From: Deinococcus sp.
GTDB taxonomy: Bacteria > Deinococcota > Deinococci > Deinococcales > Deinococcaceae
DNA length: 7,520 nt
Direction: 5' to 3'
NCBI GenBank assembly: GCA_028287665.1
Contig: JAQBPF010000517.1
Span: 1 to 7,520, forward strand
The notes under the pieces: model-generated
Seen by the model: the letters and a program-made list of their open reading frames with translations, nothing else
What the model was told of the DNA's origin: nothing
Databases searched by the model: none
Program-made: the position numbers and the translations under genes
Shown: positions 1-7,400 of the stretch, one piece after another
How the letters are laid out: each line of letters opens with the position of its first letter
Position numbering within the stretch: position 1 is the first letter of the stretch

Positions 1-108
1 CGTTGTGCCGAATTCATTCGCTGGGCCGCCCATCTGGTCAACCCGTGCTGCCAATTCCTTGGAACAATTCAGCCTGCATGAGCAAGCGTCAATGTTTCGT
101 TGCAGAAA

Positions 109-126
109 CCCCGCAAAAGCGTGGGG
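109..126. other. Small GC-rich hairpin (weak terminator candidate)
   Basis: CCCCGC (109-114) can pair with GCGTGGGG (119-126, pairing through 121-126) to give a six-pair stem including one G-T wobble, around a six-base loop. On the + strand no T-run follows directly; the nearest T-rich stretch begins about 23 bases later at 149-157. It is therefore a poor intrinsic terminator. It may be the remnant of a terminator for an upstream gene, or chance in GC-rich DNA. Confidence 0.25.
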
Positions 127-268
127 AGGGCCAAACAGGGTCAGATCATTTATTTTTCATTAGCGCATCCTGACTAGCCTTGAGCGGTAGTCCCTGAGTG
201 TGCCCCGTTCTGCCTGCCTGTTGACAGCGGGACCGCTCCAGCTCTCTCGCCCCACGCCAGTGATCCCC

Positions 269-275
269 AAAGGAG
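269..275 (+). promoter_or_regulatory. Strong Shine-Dalgarno that points to a TTG start at 284
   Basis: AAAGGAG lies eight bases before the in-frame TTG at 284-286. The longer candidate start, GTG at 200, has only a weak purine stretch (GAGCGG, 183-188) eleven bases upstream. The motif therefore favours TTG 284 as the start of the polymerase gene. Confidence 0.6.
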
Positions 276-283
276 CGCCCCGT

Positions 284-1864
284 TTGCACCCGCCCCCATT
301 GCCTTCAGCTCAAGCCAGCCCTGCGCCTCCAGTTCAGGCTGGCCCTTCTTCTCTGTTGTCTTCTCCCGGGCTGGTCCTGGGCGGCCTCGGCTTGCTGATC
401 GGCGCGGCCGCGGCAGGCAGTCTGGCCGTCTGGAATCCGTTGGTGGCCACCCTGGTGGCGGTGCTGGTCTGTGCGCTGGCCGCCGCACTGGCGGTGCGGA
501 CCCACTTGCCCCGCTTGGCCCTGAACGGGCTGGGCGTCTGTCTGCTGGGGTACGCCATGCTGGGGCGCGGCTTTGCCTATGTGGGCGTGGCCCCTCTGTT
601 TGTGGGCGAACTGATTCTGATCGTTTGCGTGGTGGCCGCGCTTGTGTCCTTTAGTCTGCGGACACTCACGCAATCCAAGGTCGTGTACGTGCTGCTGGCT
701 TTCTTGCTGATCGGCCTGATCGCCACGCTGCCTCACCTGTCGGTGTACGGAATAGACGCCCTCCGAGACGCCGTGCTGTGGGGCTACGGCCTGTTTGGAC
801 TGGCCGTGGCGGCGCTGCTGCTGCACACAGGCGGGACCCTCAAAGCCGCCCGCACCTATGTGCAGTTCGTGCCCCTGTTTCTGATCTGGACCCCTTTTGC
901 TGTGCTGGCGTCCGAACTGTTCTCGTCTGCCCTGCCCCGCTTTCCAGGCACCGAGACGCCCCTGATCGACCTGAAGGGCGGCGACATCGCTGTTCATCTG
1001 GCAGGCATCGCCACCCTGATCATGCTGGGGCTGCCGCAATTGCTGCGGCCCGCGTCAGCCCGGCTGAACGCCGCGGCCAGCCAGAGGCAGGAATGGATCT
1101 GGTGGGCCCTCTGGTTGGCCGCGGCGCTGATTCCAGTGTTCCGAGTTCGGGCCGGAATTCTGGCCATTGCCGCCGCAGTCCTGATTGTGATGCTGCTCCG
1201 GCTGGGCGCCCATGCCCGGACCCGCTGGGGCAAGCCTGCGCTGCTGGCGACCCTGGCGCTCACGGCGCTGCTGGCCTTCAATGGCCGCGTCAGTCTCGGA
1301 GAAGAACGCAACACCATCTCTGCCGAAGCGCTGCTGCTGAATGTGCAGGGCATCACCGGGCAAACCGGAGACGGAGACCGCGACGGCTCGCGGGGCTGGA
1401 GATTGAAATGGTGGACCGATATCGTGAACTACACGGTCCACGGCCCCTATTTTTGGATGGGCAAAGGCTACGGCATCAATCTGGCCGACGACGACGGCTA
1501 TCAGCTGGGGAACGGGGATCTCAGAAGCCCGCACAACGGACACCTGAACATTCTGGCGCGTTCAGGGGTGCCGGGGGCTGTGCTGTGGGCGCTGCTGCAA
1601 CTGGCCTTCGCTGCCGCGCTGCTGCGGGCCCACTCGCTTGCCAAGCGGGCCGGGCAAGAGCTGTGGGTCAGGCTGAATATCTGGGTGCTGGCCTATTGGG
1701 CGGCGTTTATGGTCAACGCCAGCTTTGACGTCTATCTCGAGGGACCGCAGGGCGGCATCTGGTTCTGGTGCCTGTTTGGATTCGGCCTCGCGCTGCTGGA
1801 AACCCAGCGCCGCCTGAGGCCGCAGTGGCAAGCTCAGCACGCCCTGCAAGGAAGGTCTGTATGA
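284..1864 (+). CDS. O-antigen polymerase/ligase-like membrane protein (Wzy_C family)
   Basis: Probable inner-membrane enzyme that polymerises or transfers lipid-linked oligosaccharide units on the outer face of the membrane. With the TTG 284 start it has 526 residues; from GTG 200 it would have 554 (numbering below uses 554). A Pro/Ala-rich tail of about 55 residues precedes roughly 11-13 hydrophobic segments between residues 56 and 533. A large polar loop follows the segment ending near 360 and runs to about 455. It carries the family signature: R398, R401, WWTD (404-407), a GKGYG turn (421-425) and SPHNGHLNILARSGVPG, with H445 and N446 as the expected catalytic-type pair before G456/G459. 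This loop, then three more membrane segments, matches the Wzy_C/WaaL plan. Polymerase and ligase cannot be told apart from sequence alone. The stop codon overlaps the next gene by four bases (ATGA, 1861-1864), so it is the first gene of a coupled unit with two glycosyltransferases. Confidence 0.88.
   Translation: MHPPPLPSAQASPAPPVQAGPSSLLSSPGLVLGGLGLLIGAAAAGSLAVWNPLVATLVAVLVCALAAALAVRTHLPRLALNGLGVCLLGYAMLGRGFAYVGVAPLFVGELILIVCVVAALVSFSLRTLTQSKVVYVLLAFLLIGLIATLPHLSVYGIDALRDAVLWGYGLFGLAVAALLLHTGGTLKAARTYVQFVPLFLIWTPFAVLASELFSSALPRFPGTETPLIDLKGGDIAVHLAGIATLIMLGLPQLLRPASARLNAAASQRQEWIWWALWLAAALIPVFRVRAGILAIAAAVLIVMLLRLGAHARTRWGKPALLATLALTALLAFNGRVSLGEERNTISAEALLLNVQGITGQTGDGDRDGSRGWRLKWWTDIVNYTVHGPYFWMGKGYGINLADDDGYQLGNGDLRSPHNGHLNILARSGVPGAVLWALLQLAFAAALLRAHSLAKRAGQELWVRLNIWVLAYWAAFMVNASFDVYLEGPQGGIWFWCLFGFGLALLETQRRLRPQWQAQHALQGRSV
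1848..1855 (+). promoter_or_regulatory. Shine-Dalgarno that fixes the start of the first glycosyltransferase
   Basis: AAGGAAGG sits five bases before ATG 1861, inside the end of the polymerase gene. The same frame stays open back to 1768, but that extension (31 residues, rich in Pro, Ala and Arg) looks like out-of-frame reading of the polymerase gene. The motif and the ATGA overlap together favour 1861. Confidence 0.75.
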
Positions 1865-3072
1865 CTGGTCTGCACGCTACAGGAACGCAACATGCCCATC
1901 GCCTGGGTTCCAAAAAACCCCGCGTCATGCATATCGTGACCCATCTGGATCTGGGCGGCGCGGAAGAAGTGGCCCTGACCCTGGCCGAACAACTGAGCGG
2001 CGAGTGCGACTTCTCGGTCTTTGCAGTGATGGGCGTGGCCAAAACGCCGGTGGGCCAGGCCATGCAGGTTCGCCTGGAGCGGCTGCATATTCCGGTGTAC
2101 AGCGGCACCTCGTTGGACATGAAACGCGGCGGAATGCTGCACGCGGGGCTGATCCTGCGGCAGGTCCTGCGGCGGGTGCGCCCCGATGTGGTGCATCTGC
2201 ATACCGATATTCCAGACGCCACCTACGCCGCCAGCCTGCTGGTGGGGGCTGAAAATCCGGGCGTGCGGGTGATCCGCACCATTCACAACACCACCCTCTG
2301 GCCCAAATGGCAACGGATCGGGCGCTGGGTGGAACGCCGACTGGAACACGCCGAATCGGTGGCCGTCTCGCCTGCCAGCCTCAAGGGTCTTCATGACTTC
2401 CGGGCGCGGCACGGCCTGGGCCCGCTGCCTGCGGAGCAGACTGGGGTGATCTACAACGGTGTGACGGCGCGCGCCACAGCCTCAGCCTCCCGCCCTGCCG
2501 GGCCTGCACGCGTCCTCTTTGCAGGCCGGTTCGAAGCTCAAAAAGGAGCGGATCTGCTGCCCGCCATTCTGGAACGCACCGCCGAACTGACGGCGGCCAA
2601 AGCCGAAATTCAGATCTATGGACACGGCACCCTGGCCCCTGTCCTGGAGCACTGGGTCCAGCGGGCTCAGCACCAGGCCGGGCATTGGCCCGTGACCCTT
2701 TCGGCCCCCGTGCCCCGGCTTTCGGCGCAGTTGGCCGACTATGACGTCGTGCTGATGCCATCGCGTTTTGAGGGCCTGTCTCTGCTGGGCATCGAGGTGG
2801 TCCTGGCCGGAACGCCGCTGGTGGCGGCCCGCATAGACGGCCTGCGCGAGCTGTTTGCGCCCGACCACGACCTGCTGGTCCGGGCCGAAGATGTCGAGGG
2901 ATTTGCCCACACGTTGGCCAAAGTGATCGAGAATCCGGCGCAGTACCGCGAGCAGGCGCGCAGTCTGGTGGCCCCCACCGCCGCCCGCTTCAGCATGGAT
3001 CAGATGACCGACGCCTACCTGGGGCTGTACCGCCAACCCTCCACCGGAGCCCCTGCAGGAGACCAGGCATGA
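1861..3072 (+). CDS. GT4-family glycosyltransferase (GT-B fold), first of two
   Basis: Cytoplasmic or membrane-associated enzyme expected to move a sugar from a nucleotide donor to a growing lipid-linked glycan; neither donor nor acceptor can be read from the sequence. It has 403 residues, usual for GT4. The N-terminal Rossmann half opens with MHIVTHLDLGGAEEVAL (23-39; the glycine loop is G32-G33), followed by DVVHLHTD (109-116) and TIHNTT (140-145). The C-terminal half has YNG (198-200), the donor-binding pair R223 and K228 in AGRFEAQKG, and the EX7E motif E304/E312 in PSRFEGLSLLGIEV. The start ATG 1861 overlaps the polymerase stop as ATGA and is preceded by AAGGAAGG; its own stop overlaps the next start in the same way. 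An N-terminal tail of about 20 polar residues precedes the first strand. Specific naming (for example as an EpsF- or WcaL-like enzyme) is not justified. Confidence 0.93.
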   Translation: MTGLHATGTQHAHRLGSKKPRVMHIVTHLDLGGAEEVALTLAEQLSGECDFSVFAVMGVAKTPVGQAMQVRLERLHIPVYSGTSLDMKRGGMLHAGLILRQVLRRVRPDVVHLHTDIPDATYAASLLVGAENPGVRVIRTIHNTTLWPKWQRIGRWVERRLEHAESVAVSPASLKGLHDFRARHGLGPLPAEQTGVIYNGVTARATASASRPAGPARVLFAGRFEAQKGADLLPAILERTAELTAAKAEIQIYGHGTLAPVLEHWVQRAQHQAGHWPVTLSAPVPRLSAQLADYDVVLMPSRFEGLSLLGIEVVLAGTPLVAARIDGLRELFAPDHDLLVRAEDVEGFAHTLAKVIENPAQYREQARSLVAPTAARFSMDQMTDAYLGLYRQPSTGAPAGDQA

Positions 3073-4274
3073 AGGTGCTGGTGGCGCACAATTTTTATCA
3101 GCAGGCGGGCGGCGAGGATGAAGTCTTCCGGGCCGAGACGCAGCAACTGGAACGCCTCGGCGTGGAGGTCAGCCGCTATACCGTGCACAACGACGACCTC
3201 AAGGGAGGGTCGGCGGCCCGGGCGGCCCTCCAGACCATCTGGAATCCGGCCTCGGCCCGCGCGCTGGCCGGAATCGTGAAAGAGCAGGGCATCGACGTGG
3301 TGCATTTTCACAACACCTTCCCGATCATTTCTCCTGCGGCTTACTGGGGTGTCAAGGCCAGCGGCGCGGCGGTGGTGCAGACCCTGCACAATTACCGTCT
3401 GCTGTGCGTGGCACACAACTTTTACCGGGATGGGCGGCCCTGTCAGGATTGCCTGGGTAAAACGCCGCCGTGGCCCGCTGTCAAACATTCCTGTTACCGG
3501 GAGAGCCGGGCGGCCTCGGGGGTCGCCGCAGGCATGCTCACCACGCACCGGATGTTGGGCACCTACCGCCGGATGGTCGACGTGTACATCTCTTTGACCG
3601 AATTTGCGCGCGGCCTGTACGTGCAGGGCGGCCTGCCTGAATCGCGGCTGGTCGTCAAACCCAACTTTCTGGCCGACGATCCGGGGGTGGGCGCGCACGG
3701 CGGCGGCTACGCCCTCTTCGTGGGCCGCCTCTCGCCCGAAAAGGGGGTGCTGACCCTGCTGGAAGCCTGGAAAACGCTGCACACCCGCCTGCCCCTGGTG
3801 ATCGTGGGCGACGGGCCACTGGCCGCGGAAGCCGAGGCCGCGGCCGCCGCCTATGCAGGGGTCACCTATCTGGGCAGGCAGGAGAAGGCGCAGGTGTCCC
3901 GGCTGATGCAGGACGCCACCACGCTGATCTTTCCCTCCCAGTGGTACGAGGGCTTTCCGATGACGCTGCTGGAAGCCTTTGCCACCGGGTTGCCCGTGGT
4001 GGCCAGCCGGATTGGTTCGGTGGCCGAAGTGGTGGAGCATGACCGCACAGGGCGGCATTTCCGGCCCGGCGACCCCCAGGATCTGGCGGCGCAGGTCGGC
4101 TGGCTCCTGGATCATCCAGAGGCCCGTACAGAGATGGGCCGCACGGCCCGGCAGACCTATCAGGATCATTACACCGCCGAGCGAAATGGCCAATTGCTGC
4201 AAGACATTTACCGCCGGGCACAGTGGCAGGCGCGGGCGGGCAGCAAAACGGTCCAGCCCAGCACGGGCGATTAG
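3069..4274 (+). CDS. GT4-family glycosyltransferase with a four-cysteine insert, second of two
   Basis: Retaining GT-B glycosyltransferase of 401 residues, expected to act after or beside the preceding one in building the repeat unit; its sugar specificity is unknown. The N-terminal domain begins directly at the first strand (MKVLVAHNFYQQAGGEDEVF, G14-G15-E16-D17), then DVVHFHNTFP (76-85) and TLHNYRLLC (105-113). The region 113-145 holds C113, C125, C128 and C142 with the pattern GRPCQDC...HSCYRES, a hallmark I recall from a GT4 subgroup and possibly a metal site or disulphide-like cluster. The C-terminal donor domain has GRLSPEKG (R220, K225), VGDGP (246-250) and the EX7E pair E294/E302 in YEGFPMTLLEAF. 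ATG 3069 overlaps the upstream stop as ATGA, with AGGAG at 3057-3061 seven bases ahead. The two transferases share only the general fold motifs, so they do not look like a recent tandem duplication. Confidence 0.94.
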   Translation: MKVLVAHNFYQQAGGEDEVFRAETQQLERLGVEVSRYTVHNDDLKGGSAARAALQTIWNPASARALAGIVKEQGIDVVHFHNTFPIISPAAYWGVKASGAAVVQTLHNYRLLCVAHNFYRDGRPCQDCLGKTPPWPAVKHSCYRESRAASGVAAGMLTTHRMLGTYRRMVDVYISLTEFARGLYVQGGLPESRLVVKPNFLADDPGVGAHGGGYALFVGRLSPEKGVLTLLEAWKTLHTRLPLVIVGDGPLAAEAEAAAAAYAGVTYLGRQEKAQVSRLMQDATTLIFPSQWYEGFPMTLLEAFATGLPVVASRIGSVAEVVEHDRTGRHFRPGDPQDLAAQVGWLLDHPEARTEMGRTARQTYQDHYTAERNGQLLQDIYRRAQWQARAGSKTVQPSTGD

Positions 4275-4483
4275 GGACGCCGCATGCGGCCCGCGCCCGG
4301 CAATCCTGTCTGTTGTAGGTCGGCCCTCTCCCTTCATGAATTAACCCCCTCGCACCTAATTCAGCACTGGCCTGAGAGACCCGCATTTACAGTCATGCCA
4401 GTTCTCCTCTTCATGGTCCGTCCCGTCCAGCTGGCTTCACTTCTCCCCCAGTTTCAGATTTCGTTTTTTGGAGGCGCTTTTCT
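4275..4483 (+). promoter_or_regulatory. Intergenic leader of the lipoprotein gene
   Basis: This is the only real gap between genes in the window (209 bases), so the lipoprotein gene may have its own promoter or be differently expressed. A perfect 12-base palindrome GCCGCATGCGGC lies at 4279-4290, five bases after the preceding stop; it can fold only as a four-pair stem with a CATG loop, and no T-run follows, so it is not a convincing terminator. The composition from about 4331 on is more AT-rich than the genes. I found TTGTAG (4313-4318) and TTTACA (4386-4391) as -35-like words, but neither has a good -10 partner at the right distance. A T-run (4464-4469) directly precedes the ribosome binding site GGAGG at 4470-4474. 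A 67-codon open frame (4284-4487) crosses the gap but shows no protein-like features. Confidence 0.4.
4279..4290. repeat. Perfect 12-bp palindrome just after the second glycosyltransferase
   Basis: GCCGCATGCGGC reads the same on both strands and begins five bases after the stop at 4272-4274. It could be a protein-binding dyad or part of a terminator-like structure, but palindromes of this size are not rare in GC-rich DNA and no further support is visible. Confidence 0.35.
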
Positions 4484-7400
4484 ATGACCCCTTTTTCTCC
4501 CGTTGATACGAAGAACCGCGCCGCTTCTCACCTTTCGCCTTCCAACTGGCGGCGCTGGATGCTGGGCGGCTTGTTGATGCTGTCGGCCTGTACGCAGTCC
4601 CCACAGGTGGGCGGCGTTGTGGGTGGCCCTACGCCGAATAGCCCAGGAGCAGGCGCTCCCACCGATTTCGTGTACGACGGGCAAGATCACTCATGGACCG
4701 ATACGGCAAATGCCCCTCTCTCGCCCTTGGCGCTGGGCCCGGGAGACAACTTGCTGACCAGCCAGCCCTGGACAGCAGCCAGCAGTGGCTGGGGACCCAT
4801 TGAGAAAGATCGCAGCAACGGCGATAAAGTCGCGGGCGACGGGCGCACCCTGATGTTGGCAGGCCAGACCTTTGCCCTTGGACTGGGAGTGCATGCCAAT
4901 TCCAGCGTGACCTTCAGTTTGGGGAGTCAGTGCAGCACTTTCAGCGCCCAGGTCGGCGTAGACGACGAGGTGGGTGACCGCGGCACCGTGGTCTTCCAGG
5001 TCTGGGACGGCACCGCGACCAAGCTCTACGATTCCGGGACAGTGCGGGGTGCAGACGCGGCCAAGAGTGTCAGCGTGAATATCGCGGGCGTGCAGGACTT
5101 GCGCCTGGTCGTGACCGGGAACGGCGACGGCATCAGTTACGATCACGCGGACTGGGTCAACCCGGTGGTGCAGTGCAGTTCGGCCACCGACGCCATCCGC
5201 ATCAACACAGGCGGGCCAGCCCAGACCGTCGGTGCGGTGAACTGGCAGGCCTGCGACGCGATCACGTCATGCGGCGGTTTGGTGACAGGTGGATTCGCTT
5301 ACAGCGAGGCCGATGCCGTAAGCGGTGTGGCGGCTCCTGCGAATACAGCCATCTACCAGACCGAATGGACCGGCGGCGCGACCAACGGCACCGCTGCAGG
5401 TGAAACTGCTTTTGAATTCAAAGTCCCTGTCCCCAACGGCAACTATCAGGTGCGCCTGCATTTCGCCGAACTCAACAAGACCGCGGCGGGGCAGCGCGTC
5501 TTCGATGTGAAATTGGAGGGTCAAACGGCCCTGAACCGCTTTGACATTTACGCTGAAGCGGGCGGAGTGGGCCGCGCTCTGGTCAAAACCCTGCCAGCCA
5601 CCGTGAACGACGGCGTGCTGAACTTGGCCTTTGTCCGTCAGATCGAAAATGCCAAGGTCAGCGGCATAGAAATTCTTCCGCAGGGCACTTCGACTGGGCT
5701 GGTGGCTCCCAGCCTCAGCGAACTGATCTTCAGCACCACCCGCAACGGTACGTCGCCGACCCAGCGCGTCACCCTCACCAATACGGGCACCGGACCGCTG
5801 ACGATTACCTCGCTGACGTTGGCAGGACAGAATGCCGCCGCATTTGGCGTTGTGGATGCACCTGCCCTGCCACTGACATTGGCCATCGGGCAGAGTGTGC
5901 CGGTGGGCGTGCGCTTTGCACCATTGGGCACCGTGGGAGCGCTGAAAGGCTCCTTGCAGGTGGCCTCCGCGGGCAATGCCCCGACCGCAGTCGATTTGTA
6001 CGGCTTGAGTGCGCCGGGCTTGCAAGGCGATCAGGAACCCCCCTTGCAACAGGTGGTCAACACGCTGGGCTACGCCATCAATGTGGGCTCTTCGTCTCTC
6101 CTGCTGGGCACAGGCAGCAATTTGATTGGTGATGAGGTGGCTGCGCCGCTGTTCCGCAAAGCGGGCGTCGGCCCCGTCACCCTCAAGGCGGTGGCCCGTT
6201 ACTCTCCCGACGACCTGTTGCCCTTCGGGTATGTGGTGGCGGGCAGCAGCACCCTGAATCAAGTGGGCACCATCGCCACAGGGCAAGAGCAGACGCTGAA
6301 TCCAGCGCTCACTTCGGGCACGCTGGCCAGCTTTGATCCAGGAAACACCACCTTCGCCTTTTACACGGGCCGCACCAGTTACGCGGCGCAGTCAACGTTT
6401 ACCCAGGACAGCCTGAATACCGGTCCTCTCAAGCACGCTGCCCGGGTCTATCCGCTGAAGGACCGGGCTGGGCAGCCTGTGGCCAACTCATACCTCCTGG
6501 CCTTTGAGCCAGCAGTCAACGGCGATTATCAGGATTACGTCTTCGTGGTCACCAATGTCACGCCGCAGACCTCCGCGCCGACCTCCACCGCCGTGAACTG
6601 GACCCAGCGTGCCGAGGCCCAGACTCCTGTTTCGGAAGCCCAGGGAGCCGCCGTCAACGGAAAACTGTATATCTTCGGGGGCTTCAACAAGGATTTGCAG
6701 ACCACGGCCAAGGTGCAGGTCTACACTCCCGCCACCAACACCTGGGGAACGGCCAGCGACATGCCTGAGCAGATCACGCACGGCGCACTGGCGGTCGATG
6801 GACAGACCATCTACATCGCGGGCGGCTTTGTAGGCACGCATCCCGGCCCACAAACGGCCCACGTCTGGAAGTACAACGTCAGCACCAACACCTGGAGCGC
6901 GGGCCCAGAGTTGCCCGCCGCACGCGGAGCAGGCGCGCTGGTGAAGCTGGACCGCACGCTGCACTTTTTCGGTGGCACGGAGCGCGACATCACGGATACC
7001 AATCTCTATAAGCGCGACTCGCCCGAGCACTGGGTTCTGCAACTGGACGGCGGCACAGGCTGGACGGCGGCGGCCCCGTTGCCCAACCCGCGCAACCATC
7101 TGGGCGGCACTGTTCTGAACGGCAAGATCTATGCCCTCGGCGGCCAACATCTGGGAGATGAAGCTGCGGGCAATCAAAGTGCCGTGCACATGTATGACCC
7201 GGCCACCAATACCTGGACGGCGCGGGCCAGCCTGCCGCTGCCCATCGGGCACATCAACGCTTCGACCGTAATCTGGAATGGCCGCATCGTGGTGGCGTCG
7301 GGCGTGACCCAGAACTCGGCAGAAGTGGCCAACGTCAGTGAGTACGATCCGGTCGCCAACACCTGGACTGCCCTCACGCCGCTGCCTGCGCCCCGGCAAT

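Larger units (their letters stand above)
1..283. other. Non-coding or undecidable 5' region upstream of the polymerase gene
   Basis: No gene can be defended here. All three forward frames are open from the left edge and close at 79-81 (TGA), 161-163 (TAG) and 171-173 (TGA), so the tail of an upstream gene could be present but cannot be assigned to a frame. The first-frame tail reads like an ordinary helix, which is weak evidence. The stretch from about 141 to 162 is clearly more AT-rich than the rest of the window and is the likeliest place for the promoter of the downstream operon, but I see no good -35/-10 pair. The distal part (200-283) could be coding if the polymerase starts at GTG 200 instead of TTG 284. 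Confidence 0.5.

Noticed and set aside
221..226. Perfect TTGACA word as a -35 promoter element
   Set aside because: No -10-like sequence lies 16-18 bases downstream, where the DNA reads as a CT-rich run; a chance match is likelier.
778..1728. Plus-strand frame of 316 codons inside the polymerase gene
   Set aside because: It overlaps the membrane protein in another frame, is Arg/Pro/Ala-rich, and has no membrane segments or family motif.
1768..1860. N-terminal extension of the first glycosyltransferase to 1768
   Set aside because: The 31 extra residues are low-complexity shadow translation of the polymerase end; ATG 1861 has a strong ribosome binding site and the overlap typical of the locus.
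3015..4337. Long minus-strand open frame of 440 codons opposite the second glycosyltransferase
   Set aside because: It lies wholly opposite a gene with clear GT4 motifs, its translation is rich in Arg, Gly, His and Gln with no domain pattern, and such shadow frames are expected in GC-rich DNA.
4284..4487. Small open frame of 67 codons across the intergenic gap
   Set aside because: No ribosome binding site or recognisable features; it ends just inside the lipoprotein start and the composition does not look coding.
5267..6286. Minus-strand open frame of 339 codons opposite the lipoprotein gene
   Set aside because: It is antisense to recognisable malectin and Ig-like domains; the composition is shadow-like and no motif is seen. 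The same applies to the 313-codon frame at 6488-7429.
6731..7366. Recurrent ACCAACACCTGG cores considered as a CRISPR-like or DNA-level repeat array
   Set aside because: The copies are about 150-310 bases apart, in the same reading frame, and encode the TNTW strand of Kelch blades; protein-level repetition explains them.
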